Below are positions 7,681 to 16,310 of a stretch of DNA of 64,000 nt, in pieces. The stretch covers positions 1 through 64,000 of the forward strand of contig NZ_FWFL01000007.1 in NCBI RefSeq assembly GCF_900172295.1, read 5' to 3'. Within the stretch, counting starts at the first letter, position 1; each line of letters begins with the position of its first letter. The notes beneath the pieces were generated by a model. It did not search any database and was not told where the DNA came from. It saw only the letters and a program-made list of their open reading frames with translations. The DNA is from Roseovarius litorisediminis. GTDB taxonomy: Bacteria; Pseudomonadota; Alphaproteobacteria; Rhodobacterales; Rhodobacteraceae. The position numbers were made by a program, and so were the translations under genes.

Positions 7681-8643
7681 ATGCAAGACAATTCAAACCG
7701 CTTTGACGCAGATTTATCCGATTTGGACTGGAGCCGCTGGCTTGAGGCACTTTCCGATATAATCGACGAAGACGGCTATGTCGAAACTCTTGGCGACAAG
7801 CATGTCGCGGCCTTTCTAGAAGAAAAACAAACCCTTCTGGTGACTTTTGACACCCACAAACGCGTCAGGGCCCAATCGGAAATCGCCCATCCGCTTGGCT
7901 GGACTATGGTTCGTGCGCTTGGCTGGTCGCATCTGGCACTTGTCAGCAATGGTGACACCTGGTTTCGCAACGAACGGGTTTACGCCTATTTCGACCGGCT
8001 GGTCGATGACGGTTTCTTCGACGAATTTGACCAGGTAATCTTTTACGGCGCCGGCCCTTGTGGCTATGCAGCGGCGGCTTTTTCGGTTGTGGCCCCCGGT
8101 GCCAAGGTTCTGGTGTTGCAACCCCAGGCCACGCTTGACCCGCGGCTGACAGAATGGGACGACCGGTTCCTGCGCATGCGCAGAACCGCCTTTGATGACC
8201 GATACGGCTATGCCCCGGACATGTTGGAGGCGGCCGCTCAGGCCTTCGTTCTCTACGATCCCGAGGTCGAACTTGATGCCATGCATGCCGCGCTTTTCTA
8301 TCGCCCTCATATCGAGCGAATTCGAACGCGCTTTCTGGGCCCACGCCTGGATGAGGCCTTGATCCGCATGCAACTTCTGCCGCGCCTGCTGGCACAACTG
8401 AGCGCCGACAAGCTGACACCGCTCAGTCTGGCCCGTCTGCTGCGCGAGCGTCACAAAGACCCCGAGTATCAAACCAACCTCTTGCGACGTCTGACAATCG
8501 ATGACCGATCACTGCTGACCAGTATTCTCTGTCGTAAGGTGTTGCAGCAACGCGACGAGCCAAAGTTTCTGACGGCCCTGACGCGGGCGGAGAAAGGCCT
8601 GTCTCACCGCCCGCGGGGCGATGCGGGGCCTTTGCACCATTAA
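7681..8643 (+). CDS. Conserved protein of unknown function, alpha/beta-fold-like
   Basis: 320 residues, no signal peptide or membrane segment. A nucleophile-elbow-like stretch QVIFYGAGPCGYAAAAFSV (about residues 119-137) suggests an alpha/beta hydrolase-type core, followed by a mainly helical C-terminus. Similar Rhodobacteraceae proteins often carry the name phosphoadenosine phosphosulfate reductase, but I see no PAPS reductase P-loop (SGGxDS) or C-terminal ECG(I/L)H motif, so that name is not supported. It stands alone between divergent coxD and pyrC. Confidence 0.75.
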   Translation: MQDNSNRFDADLSDLDWSRWLEALSDIIDEDGYVETLGDKHVAAFLEEKQTLLVTFDTHKRVRAQSEIAHPLGWTMVRALGWSHLALVSNGDTWFRNERVYAYFDRLVDDGFFDEFDQVIFYGAGPCGYAAAAFSVVAPGAKVLVLQPQATLDPRLTEWDDRFLRMRRTAFDDRYGYAPDMLEAAAQAFVLYDPEVELDAMHAALFYRPHIERIRTRFLGPRLDEALIRMQLLPRLLAQLSADKLTPLSLARLLRERHKDPEYQTNLLRRLTIDDRSLLTSILCRKVLQQRDEPKFLTALTRAEKGLSHRPRGDAGPLHH

Positions 8644-8696
8644 ATTCGCGCACGGCACATCTGGCACTGCCTTTCGCGATTGTGTAAAGCCAAGCC

Positions 8697-9740
8697 ATGA
8701 GCCAAAAACTGACCCTCCGCCGACCCGACGACTGGCACCTGCACCTGCGTGACGGCGCTATGTTGCAAGCCGTCCTGCCCGAAACCTCGCGCCATTTCGC
8801 CCGCGCCATCATCATGCCCAATCTGGTGCCGCCGGTGGTAACCGGAGCACAGGCGGCAGCCTACCGCGATCGTATTCTGGCTGCCTTGACCAAGGGCCAC
8901 GACTTCACCCCGTTGATGACACTCTACCTGACCGAAAATACCGATCCGTCGGACGTGGCCGCCGCCCATGCCAGCGGATTGATCAGCGCGGTCAAACTCT
9001 ACCCTGCGGGTGCGACCACAAACTCGGCCAGCGGTGTGGCAGATTTTGACAAGGTGCGCGGTGTGCTGGAAAAAATGGCTGAAATCGGCCTGCCGCTTTG
9101 CCTGCACGGCGAAGTGACCGACAATGAAATCGACATCTTTGACCGCGAAGCAGTTTTCATTGACCGCGTCCTTGACCCGATCCGGCGCACCACACCCGGC
9201 CTGCGCACGGTGATGGAACATATCACCACCTCCAATGGGGTGGACTATGCCAAATCGCAGGACAATCTTGCTGCCACCATCACCACGCACCACCTGATCA
9301 TCAACCGCAACCATATTCTGGTGGGTGGAATCAAACCGCATTACTACTGCCTGCCCGTCGCAAAACGCGAAGAGCATCGTCTGGCCCTGCGCGCGGCAGC
9401 GACCAGCGGCGACAAGCGGTTTTTCCTCGGCACCGACAGCGCCCCGCACACCGATGCGAATAAGGAGAGCGCTTGCGGCTGCGCCGGCTGCTTTACCGCC
9501 ACCAACACCATGTCGATCCTCGCCCATGTGTTTGAGGAGATGGGCGCGCTTGACCGGCTTGAAGGCTTTACCTCGCTCAACGGTCCAGCCTTTTATGGCC
9601 TCCCGGTGAACGCCGACACGATCACCCTGACCAAAGGCGATCCTGTTACCTACCCCGATAAAATCGACACCGCTGACGGCCCCGTCACAGTGTTCGATCC
9701 TGGTATGGATCTTCACTGGCATGTTCACAGTAATCCATAG
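8697..9740 (+). CDS. pyrC: Dihydroorotase, class II (PyrC)
   Basis: 347 residues, the normal length of the E. coli-type enzyme. The zinc ligands appear in [11 protein letters not shown] (H14, H16). The lysine expected to be carboxylated is in [12 protein letters not shown], and [10 protein letters not shown] carries the catalytic aspartate. It closes N-carbamoyl-aspartate to dihydroorotate in pyrimidine synthesis in the cytoplasm. It stands alone, 53 bp after the unknown gene; other pyr genes are not in the window. Confidence 0.97.
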   Translation: MSQKLTLRRPDDWHLHLRDGAMLQAVLPETSRHFARAIIMPNLVPPVVTGAQAAAYRDRILAALTKGHDFTPLMTLYLTENTDPSDVAAAHASGLISAVKLYPAGATTNSASGVADFDKVRGVLEKMAEIGLPLCLHGEVTDNEIDIFDREAVFIDRVLDPIRRTTPGLRTVMEHITTSNGVDYAKSQDNLAATITTHHLIINRNHILVGGIKPHYYCLPVAKREEHRLALRAAATSGDKRFFLGTDSAPHTDANKESACGCAGCFTATNTMSILAHVFEEMGALDRLEGFTSLNGPAFYGLPVNADTITLTKGDPVTYPDKIDTADGPVTVFDPGMDLHWHVHSNP

Positions 9741-9875
9741 GGTTCACGGCCATTCACACCCAAAAGGCCGCATTGATCATGTCTATTCGCGGAAAAAATG
9801 ACCGCAGTGTATTGCTAAACGGTAGTTTATTCGTGCCGCCGCATTTTGAAGAATGGGTTCAGGTCAGACATCCCC

Positions 9876-10145
9876 TCACTTCAGCTGACTGTCCTTTGAC
9901 CCTCGCCGGTTAATCCCGCCGCGCGCCTGCTGCTGGCTTTGCACATCGGCCGCGCAATCAATGCACAGCTTCACGCCCGGCAGCGCCACACGCCGCGCTT
10001 CGGGGATTGGTTCTTCACAGTCGGCACAATGGGTCAGGCTTTCGCCCACAGGCCGCTTGCGCGCCTGCATCCGCGCCAGTTCATCACTGATTGACGCCTC
10101 GATCTGCTCGCTTACCGCGCCGTCGCGGGCCCATCCTCCGGCCAT
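9876..10145 (-). CDS. DksA/TraR C4-type zinc finger protein
   Basis: 89 residues. The C-terminal half holds the four-cysteine zinc finger HCADCEEPIPEARR...LCIDCAADVQ typical of short DksA/TraR relatives. The N-terminal helix is too short for the full coiled coil of DksA, as in YbiI-like proteins. Family members bind the RNA polymerase secondary channel, but for the short forms this is unproven. It stands alone between pyrC and the hydrolase gene. Confidence 0.88.
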   Translation of the reverse strand: MAGGWARDGAVSEQIEASISDELARMQARKRPVGESLTHCADCEEPIPEARRVALPGVKLCIDCAADVQSQQQARGGINRRGSKDSQLK

Positions 10146-10205
10146 GGCGTCCTCCTATCCTGTAGAAACAAACCTGCACTTACCCGGGCATAGAATAGCT
10201 ATGCG

Positions 10206-11300
10206 TTACGGCTGCGCTTTCAATACCATGAATTTTCCAAACCCGGTTCCCCGGCGCCCGGCCTGATCAATCATCCCGTTCAGCACGGTAATCGCAGCCG
10301 GTGATGTCACCGGAACAAAGTGATTAAACCCTTCTCCATCAGCCAGTTCAGTGAAGTCCACCACCGTCACATCCAGACCCTTCATCTGTTCGGGCGCGTC
10401 GATAACCCCCAGCCGGGGTTTTTGACCGGTCAGGAATCCGGCAAGACTTAATGCGCGGTCCTGTCGCGAAATGAAGATAAAAAACGGTTGTGGCAGCTTG
10501 CCAATGGCTTCGGCCTGACGTCGGAAAAGATCGGGATCGATATCGGGCGACATCAGGACCACCCCGCTGATCCTGTTCAGCAACCGCCGATCCCCGCGCT
10601 GAGCCGCCTGCCGCAAAACCTCCATTACCAGATGCGACCCCAAGGAGTGGGCAATCAAAAACACCTTTTCCCCTGAACCGGTGGTCAGCACCTTTAGTGT
10701 CTCTTCAAGATCATCACGCGAAAACAAAATACTGTCGCGGTCATAGATGTAACCGCGCGGATCCCCGGCAGAAGGCCAGGAAAACAGAACCGATGGCATT
10801 CCTGTCTCAAAATCCGTTTGAATCTGAGCCAGCCGATACATCGATTCTGACAACGTGTTGTTATACCCATGGACAAACACCAGCGTTTCCCGGCCCGGTG
10901 TCTCGGCATGTACCTGACGCACAAAGGCGCTGCTGTTGCCGAAGACCTGCGTGTCTATGACTACAAAATCGGTTGCCGCATCAGGCGGACCTTTGGGCCA
11001 TTCAATAAGGCCGCTTTCATGGGTCGAAGGTACAGAAATATCAGCGCGGAAATAGTTCACATCGCGCGGTCGCTGCTCGCCGAAAACCGGGCCGGTTCGG
11101 TTAAGTTCGCGTTGGGTTGCGACGTAGATTGGTTCAATGCGCGCTGAAGGATGCGCCGCAGCCCTTTGCGCTGTGTTGCGAGGGGCACAAGAGGCCGCAA
11201 CCATAGTCACGATAAACACCAACGAGACAATGCGCGGGGCTGTCGACCACCGCGCAATCTGAGATCGATCCTGAGCGCGCTTAACACCGTGACCAGACAT
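10206..11300 (-). CDS. Alpha/beta hydrolase lipoprotein (DUF900-like)
   Basis: 364 residues. The N-terminus has a charged stretch, a hydrophobic segment and a plausible lipobox VAASC near residue 39, suggesting an exported lipoprotein. The hydrolase core shows LVFVHGYNNTL and the nucleophile elbow LIAHSLGSH, with a late histidine in FNHFVPV. This matches the DUF900 family of putative esterases. Substrate unknown. The rpoH terminator lies directly before the ATG, so transcription must begin in or just after that hairpin or read through. Confidence 0.85.
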   Translation of the reverse strand: MSGHGVKRAQDRSQIARWSTAPRIVSLVFIVTMVAASCAPRNTAQRAAAHPSARIEPIYVATQRELNRTGPVFGEQRPRDVNYFRADISVPSTHESGLIEWPKGPPDAATDFVVIDTQVFGNSSAFVRQVHAETPGRETLVFVHGYNNTLSESMYRLAQIQTDFETGMPSVLFSWPSAGDPRGYIYDRDSILFSRDDLEETLKVLTTGSGEKVFLIAHSLGSHLVMEVLRQAAQRGDRRLLNRISGVVLMSPDIDPDLFRRQAEAIGKLPQPFFIFISRQDRALSLAGFLTGQKPRLGVIDAPEQMKGLDVTVVDFTELADGEGFNHFVPVTSPAAITVLNGMIDQAGRRGTGFGKFMVLKAQP

Positions 11301-11305
11301 TAAAA

Positions 11306-11331
11306 AACCTCTCCCGGTAAAGGGAGAGGTT
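11306..11331 (-). terminator. Rho-independent terminator of rpoH
   Basis: Perfect 10-bp arms AACCTCTCCC (11306-11315) and GGGAGAGGTT (11322-11331) with a 6-nt loop, followed on the minus strand by a T-run. It lies 29 bp after the rpoH stop and 5 bp before the start codon of the next gene. Confidence 0.9.
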
Positions 11332-11359
11332 ACTTTGTTTCGGGCACGCCGCCAAGCCT

Positions 11360-12256
11360 TTACGCAGGGACCAGCATGCCCTTTTCCTGGGCCAGGGTGC
11401 GCATACGTTTCTGCAGCTTTTCAAACGCGCGTACTTCAATCTGACGGATACGTTCGCGGCTGACGTCATAGGCGCTGCTAAGCTCTTCAAGCGTCACAGT
11501 CTGATCGCTCAGGCGGCGTTGCGTAAGGATGTCACGTTCGCGGTCATTCAGCACATCCATCGCTGCTGCAAGCAATTCACGGCGCGCTTCCAACTCGTCA
11601 CGTGCTTCGTAATCGCCGGCCTGATCGGCATCCTCGTCTTCCAGCCAGTCCTGCCATTGCATGGTGCCTTCGCCGTCGGATCCGACCGTGGCGTTCAGCG
11701 AAGCATCCCCGCCAGACATCCGGCGGTTCATGCTGATCACTTCATCTTCGGTCACCCCCAGATCTGTCGCAATCTGTTTGACGTTTTCAGGGCGCAAATC
11801 ACCTTCTTCAAGAGCGCCGATTTTGGCCTTGGCCTTGCGAAGGTTGAAAAACAGCTTTTTCTGCGCCGACGTGGTGCCCAGCTTGACCATCGACCAGCTA
11901 CGCAGAACGTATTCCTGAATACTGGCCCGAATCCACCACATCGCATAGGTCGCCAGGCGGAAACCACGCTCTGGGTCGAATTTTTTAACGGCCTGCATCA
12001 GGCCAACATTTGCCTCGGAAATCACCTCGGCTTGCGGCAAGCCATATCCGCGATAGCCCATCGCAATTTTCGCCGCCAGACGAAGGTGGCTTGTTACCAT
12101 TTTATGCGCAGCTTCAGTGTCCTGCTCTTCTGCCCAACGCTTGGCCAGCATGTATTCTTCTTCGGGCTCCAGAAGTGGAAACTTCCGGATTTCCTGCATA
12201 TAGCGGTTCAGACCGCCTTCCGGCGTCGGGGCCGGCAGATTTTTGTAGTTACTCAA
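11360..12256 (-). CDS. rpoH: RNA polymerase heat-shock sigma factor RpoH (sigma-32)
   Basis: 298 residues. Region 2 reads TSHLRLAAKIAMGYRGYGLP and FDPERGFRLATYAMWWIRAS; the RpoH box QKKLFFNLRKAK follows; region 4 ends with the helix-turn-helix VTLEELSSAYDVSRERIRQIEV. It directs transcription of heat-shock and, in Rhodobacter relatives, oxidative stress genes. Many Rhodobacteraceae carry two RpoH paralogs and I cannot say which this is. A possible RpoH-type promoter lies upstream and a clear terminator downstream. Confidence 0.95.
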   Translation of the reverse strand: MSNYKNLPAPTPEGGLNRYMQEIRKFPLLEPEEEYMLAKRWAEEQDTEAAHKMVTSHLRLAAKIAMGYRGYGLPQAEVISEANVGLMQAVKKFDPERGFRLATYAMWWIRASIQEYVLRSWSMVKLGTTSAQKKLFFNLRKAKAKIGALEEGDLRPENVKQIATDLGVTEDEVISMNRRMSGGDASLNATVGSDGEGTMQWQDWLEDEDADQAGDYEARDELEARRELLAAAMDVLNDRERDILTQRRLSDQTVTLEELSSAYDVSRERIRQIEVRAFEKLQKRMRTLAQEKGMLVPA

Positions 12257-12292
12257 CCTTTGTCCCTCCCAATGTTTAGGGTGTTAACATTC

Positions 12293-12321
12293 ATTTAGGA
12301 ACATTCCAAACCCGTTTCAAG
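12293..12321 (-). promoter_or_regulatory. Possible sigma-32-type promoter of rpoH
   Basis: On the minus strand CTTGAAA (12315-12321) and CCTAAAT (12293-12299) are separated by 15 bp and lie about 36 bp before the rpoH ATG. CTTGAAA is the sigma-32 -35 consensus; the -10 element fits only partly. This would allow self-activation of rpoH. Confidence 0.4.
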
Positions 12322-12414
12322 GCAAATGAACTGATTAGTTTAACGGTAAATGGGCGCGTTTCCGTCGGTTTGCCAGATTTGTGTCAAATGATACACGCGA
12401 GCGTGCGAAAAATT

Positions 12415-13440
12415 TCAATCGCGCAATGCTGCGATCAGCGCAGCCATATCCGGCGGTATAGGCGCCTCGAACCGCATGTTTGCCCCGGAAACAGGGTGTT
12501 CAAAGCCCAAAACCAATGCATGAAGCGCCTGACGTTTAAACTCACGTGCAGCGGTATGGCCCCCGCTTGAAAGCGCCTGAACCGACAACTTGCGTTTTCC
12601 ACCATAAACCGCGTCACCAACCAGTCCGTGCCCTGCATGCGCCATATGAACACGAATCTGATGGGTACGGCCGGTCTCTAACCAGCAATCTACAAGGGCG
12701 ACCACTGCAGGGCTGCCAAAACTTTCGACAATCCGTGCCCGGGTGACGGCATGGCGACCGCCATCAAACACTACAGCCTGTTTCTGACGGTCCGTCTTGT
12801 GCCTGGCCAGTTGAGTGGTGATACGCATGATATTGCCGGGTTCAAAACTGACGCCCCTGATACCGCGCAGGCGCGGGTCGCTGGCATCCGGCACGCCGTA
12901 GACCACCGCGCGGTAGTTACGTTCGACGCTATGTGCTTCGAACTGCGCAGCCAGGCCGTGATGCGCACGGTCCGATTTGGCAACAACCAGCAACCCACTG
13001 GTATCCTTGTCAATTCTATGAACTATCCCGGGCCGCTTCATTCCTCCGACCCCCGATAGAGAGTCGCCGCAATGATGCAAAAGCGCGTTGACCAGTGTGC
13101 CCGTGGGTGTCCCGGGGGCGGGATGCACAACCATGCCAGCCGGCTTGTTGATCACAATCAGATCAGCATCCTCATGGATAACGTCCAGCGGGATGTTTTC
13201 GGGGCCAATATGGCTGTCTTCAACCTCGGGAACGGTAATATCCACAACATCGCCTTCGGCTACTTTTGCCTTTGGGTCACTCACCACCCTGCCATTCAGC
13301 GCCACCTGCCCCTCTGCGATCAGCCGCGCAAGGCGCGTGCGTGACAGGCTTGCCGCCTCTGGCACATCACGGGAAAGCGCCTTATCAAGACGGCCAGGAG
13401 GATCGCTGTGGATCCGGAATGATAAAGGGGCTGTGCCCAT
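12415..13440 (-). CDS. RluD-family 23S rRNA pseudouridine synthase
   Basis: 341 residues. An S4 RNA-binding domain opens the protein (RLDKALSRDVPEAASLSRTR). The catalytic motif is HRIDKDTSGLLV, with the aspartate that attacks uridine, and LETGRTHQIRVHMAH follows. Length and order fit RluD/RluC-type enzymes acting on 23S rRNA; RluD is the most likely because of the S4 domain and length. Its ATG (13438-13440) overlaps that of the divergent gene by two bases. Confidence 0.9.
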   Translation of the reverse strand: MGTAPLSFRIHSDPPGRLDKALSRDVPEAASLSRTRLARLIAEGQVALNGRVVSDPKAKVAEGDVVDITVPEVEDSHIGPENIPLDVIHEDADLIVINKPAGMVVHPAPGTPTGTLVNALLHHCGDSLSGVGGMKRPGIVHRIDKDTSGLLVVAKSDRAHHGLAAQFEAHSVERNYRAVVYGVPDASDPRLRGIRGVSFEPGNIMRITTQLARHKTDRQKQAVVFDGGRHAVTRARIVESFGSPAVVALVDCWLETGRTHQIRVHMAHAGHGLVGDAVYGGKRKLSVQALSSGGHTAAREFKRQALHALVLGFEHPVSGANMRFEAPIPPDMAALIAALRD

Positions 13441-13741
13441 GGATGAGAATCCTCAGCCGGTTGATCCGGCAATGGTGAAATATCTGCGCCTGCTGGTAAC
13501 AGTCCTGACAGCCACGATGATTCTGGGCTTCATAGTGATCGTCGTGCTGTTTGTCATCCGCTTCTCGGATGCCTTTGGCCCCAAACTCCCAGACACGATT
13601 ACGTTGCCCGAGGGTGCCAAGGCCAGTGCCTTTACCCAAGGTGGAAACTGGTATGCCGTGGTCACCACCGATGATCGCATCCTGATTTATGACCGCGATA
13701 CCAATGAATTACGCAAGGAAATTACAATTAGTCCCCGCTGA
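13439..13741 (+). CDS. Small membrane protein, DUF6476-like
   Basis: 100 residues from ATG 13439-13441 (MDENPQPVDPAMVKYLRLLV), preceded by AAAGGGG. One membrane segment (about residues 17-41, VTVLTATMILGFIVIVVLFV) and a short periplasmic domain with IRFSDAFGPKLPDTITLPEG and a C-terminal beta-rich tail. It resembles a Rhodobacterales-restricted family found next to RluD-type genes. Function unknown. Its start codon overlaps that of rluD on the other strand. Confidence 0.8.
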   Translation: MDENPQPVDPAMVKYLRLLVTVLTATMILGFIVIVVLFVIRFSDAFGPKLPDTITLPEGAKASAFTQGGNWYAVVTTDDRILIYDRDTNELRKEITISPR

Positions 13742-13903
13742 CCGCCCGGTACCCGCCTTTGTCCGCACCATTCTTACAATCTTTGTATGCGCGCAAAGGG
13801 TTTGCCAGCTGGTTTCCTGAGAATTGTAAAAACCGGAATTCGTGATACCCTTACCTAACGTCATCTTTGGGGTTTGACGTGAATTTGAGGGAAGGAAATT
13901 AAA

Positions 13904-15325
13904 ATGCATGGCAAGACACCGGGGCTAACGGCCCTTCTTTTGACGAGCGTATATACAGTACCAGTATTTGCGGCCGAATGGGAAATCAGCCTTGGCGGCT
14001 ATTACAATGCAATGGTCGGCTATGCCGAAAGCGATTCTGGCGGCATCGGAGAAGTGCGAGACGAAGAAATCTATATCAACCCCCGCATCACACTGGACAA
14101 TGGCCTGACATTCAATACCCGGGTCGATTTTGAAGACGATGCCGACACTGGTAATAATGATGAACCTGTACTGCAGGTAAGTGGTTCGTTTGGCACGATC
14201 GTGATTGGTGAGGATACCGGATCAATCGCAAATAGCGTAGTCACCGACGGGTTGGCATCTGGTGCGTGCAACACGAAACCCGGCGATACCTCGTTATATT
14301 TCACTCCAAGTTTTACGGGCGCTAACCTTGGCGCCGGTTACGAGACGGATCTGAGCAACCGTCATCGTGGGGCAATGGCAACTGAAAACATTGGAGTCGT
14401 GTTAAACCCCGCCTTAACTTTTGACTACGAACTTTCCGGCGCCGACTATAGCTTGGGCACCGGTTATTGCCTGGATACAGGTCGTATTTTGCCAACTACC
14501 CTTGGTCTGGGATTGAATGGCTCGTTCCTTGAAGGCTCGGATAGCGTCAATAATCTTCAGTTTCTCAACGGGTTGGGTGTGACCAGCATGGGCGGGATGC
14601 CGGGGGTTTTCATCAATTCGCCGACTGATATCCAAAATGGTTCGTTCAATGTTGATCGCGATTCCTTTGGACTGTCGTTTGATTTTTTACATCCCATACG
14701 GATCAATGCAGATGGCGTGCGCGAAGAACTTGTTGCCACGCCATCAGGAAGTTTCTGGCGACCGATCAATTCTGGCCCAAGTCTGGGCGTACTTAGCGTT
14801 GTTGGCGGTCTTCGCTATAAAATGTTCGACCAAAGAGAGAACGTTTCTATTTCAGCTGACACCCCCGCATTTGGCGTTAATTCCGCTTGGAACGCAGACT
14901 ACAGCACCAAGTTCGACAGTGACAGCTATGGTGCCTACGCGGGTCTTTCGACCAGCAAGTCCTTTCGCGGGCGCAATAACCTTACCAACACGTTTCGGGT
15001 CACCGGTACGGTTGGATACGATTTTTACAATATCGACGTGACCGACTCTGTGAACGCCACCGGTTTGGGTGGCGCGCTGAATTTCACCAACAGTCAAAGA
15101 CACAGCTTTGATGACAGCTTGTTGAACGCAACGCTCAAGGCATCCTACACCCTGGCGGACGAAAACAAGGCTTTAACGCTATCGGCTGGGTTGGAATACG
15201 GCACAACACCTGAGATCAAATATCACCGGCCGGATTCCAATTTGGCGGGTCCGCTTGATCCGACACTGGACCTCGATCAGAATACAAGCATGGTATTTCA
15301 ATTCGGATACAGAGCGTCATTCTGA
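13904..15325 (+). CDS. Gram-negative porin-like outer membrane protein
   Basis: 473 residues. A signal peptide likely ends at PVFA before AEWEISLGGYYNAM. The body has alternating strands typical of porins, the segment SFGTIVIGEDTGSIANS resembling the constriction-loop region, and a C-terminal aromatic residue (FQFGYRASF) as needed for BAM insertion. Two cysteines (in GACN and TGYC) could form a disulfide. A 162-bp region upstream presumably holds the promoter. Substrate range is not readable from sequence. Confidence 0.85.
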   Translation: MHGKTPGLTALLLTSVYTVPVFAAEWEISLGGYYNAMVGYAESDSGGIGEVRDEEIYINPRITLDNGLTFNTRVDFEDDADTGNNDEPVLQVSGSFGTIVIGEDTGSIANSVVTDGLASGACNTKPGDTSLYFTPSFTGANLGAGYETDLSNRHRGAMATENIGVVLNPALTFDYELSGADYSLGTGYCLDTGRILPTTLGLGLNGSFLEGSDSVNNLQFLNGLGVTSMGGMPGVFINSPTDIQNGSFNVDRDSFGLSFDFLHPIRINADGVREELVATPSGSFWRPINSGPSLGVLSVVGGLRYKMFDQRENVSISADTPAFGVNSAWNADYSTKFDSDSYGAYAGLSTSKSFRGRNNLTNTFRVTGTVGYDFYNIDVTDSVNATGLGGALNFTNSQRHSFDDSLLNATLKASYTLADENKALTLSAGLEYGTTPEIKYHRPDSNLAGPLDPTLDLDQNTSMVFQFGYRASF

Positions 15326-15384
15326 ACGAAATCGCGGCCTCACCGTGCCCTGAAACATAGGGGCCGAAAATCTCTGTTGGATGG

Positions 15385-15461
15385 TGGTACCACCGCCCCG
15401 GCTCGAACGGGGGACCTCTTGATCCACAATCAAGCGCTCTAACCAACTGAGCTACGGCGGC
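15385..15461 (-). tRNA. tRNA-His (GTG)
   Basis: 77 nt with encoded CCA. Anticodon arm CTTGA-TTGTGGA-TCAAG gives anticodon GTG. The T arm is CCCCG-TTCGAGC-CGGGG and the D arm starts TAGCTCAGTTGG. The acceptor 5' strand is GCCGCCG and the 3' strand CGGTGGT followed by A73 and CCA. Position -1 is T, so the G-1 identity base of most tRNA-His genes is not encoded; A73 replaces C73. This is the known alphaproteobacterial exception. Confidence 0.97.
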
Positions 15462-15609
15462 ACTGTTGGGCGATTTATCGTTACCTTCTCCGAAATGCAA
15501 GCCTGTTGCGTGGTAAAAACTGCTGAAAGATCAATTTTTGGATAGATAGCCAGAGCTTGCCAAGGTGACCTAAAAACAGTACCTGAACGCCTGATAAAAG
15601 GAGATTCCG

Positions 15610-15798
15610 ATGGGTATTGATACCGAAAGCGACGTTGAGGCCAACCTTCAAATCGGCCCCACCGATCAGGGTATGGTGCGCATTTATATCGAATCTCAAG
15701 GCATTGAAATTCCAATGGATTTCACCCCTGAAGAGGCCGAGGAAATTGCCTCGGAAATCATGGCGGCGGCGAAAGCGGCACAGGGACGGAAGTCATAA
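15610..15798 (+). CDS. Small acidic protein, DUF6324-like
   Basis: 62 residues, acidic: MGIDTESDVEANLQIGPTDQ at the start and DFTPEEAEEIASEIMAAAKA near the end. AAAGGAGATTCCG precedes the ATG, a strong ribosome binding site. It resembles a short family conserved in Rhodobacteraceae; no function is known. Its last 6 bp overlap the 3' end of convergent mmcB. Confidence 0.8.
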   Translation: MGIDTESDVEANLQIGPTDQGMVRIYIESQGIEIPMDFTPEEAEEIASEIMAAAKAAQGRKS

Positions 15799-16236
15799 AC
15801 GCGGATCGCGAAACCCGTGCAGGCGTCTGGCGGCATGACGGGCAAATTTTCGGATCAACACAGTGCGGCGCGCCGGGGCAAGTTTGACCTCAGGGGCCAT
15901 GCGGATGATCTCGGCATTATAGGCGTCGGCAATAATCAGACCGGTGCTGTCGGGCAAAAGATCGGTCGGAAAATCTTCATCCACGGCCCAGAAATAACGA
16001 TCGCACCAATCCAGGTATCCTTGCCATTTTGCATCTGACGTAAAATCGACGCGCGAGGATTTGCACTCGATCACCCAGATCTCGCCCTTGGGGCCAAGCG
16101 CCATGACATCCACGCGCTTGCCCTTCTCAGGTACAAATTCTTCAATTGAAACAAAATCATAGCCCAACAAGTGACGGCAAACACCCCGCGCAAGAAGCTG
16201 GCCAGGCATCAGATTTTGATCACTTTGAACATCCAT
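15793..16236 (-). CDS. mmcB: MmcB-family DNA repair protein
   Basis: 147 residues from ATG 16234-16236 (MDVQSDQNLMPGQLLARGVC). I chose this start because the LexA box lies 12-26 bp upstream; an upstream ATG at 16266 would place the box inside the gene. The PD-(D/E)XK nuclease-like core reads KRVDVMALGPKGEIWVIECK. MmcB of Caulobacter is an SOS-induced factor for mitomycin C resistance and recruits the imuABC mutasome to damage. The gene stands alone and is convergent with the DUF6324-like gene. Confidence 0.9.
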   Translation of the reverse strand: MDVQSDQNLMPGQLLARGVCRHLLGYDFVSIEEFVPEKGKRVDVMALGPKGEIWVIECKSSRVDFTSDAKWQGYLDWCDRYFWAVDEDFPTDLLPDSTGLIIADAYNAEIIRMAPEVKLAPARRTVLIRKFARHAARRLHGFRDPRL

Positions 16237-16247
16237 GTGGAAATTAT

Positions 16248-16262
16248 GAACAAAAGATGAAC
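16248..16262 (-). promoter_or_regulatory. LexA (SOS) box of mmcB
   Basis: On the minus strand the sequence is GTTC-ATCTTTT-GTTC, exactly the alphaproteobacterial LexA consensus GTTC-N7-GTTC. It lies 12 bp upstream of the mmcB start codon, so LexA bound there would block initiation. It is also close to the candidate 6S RNA promoter on the other strand. Confidence 0.85.
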
Positions 16263-16310
16263 ACATGCAACCCCTTGCCGTGGGCCCCGCTAAGGACTAA
16301 CTGTTGTCAG

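Noticed and set aside
8640-9728. 362-codon open frame on the minus strand
   Set aside because: Exact antisense of pyrC.
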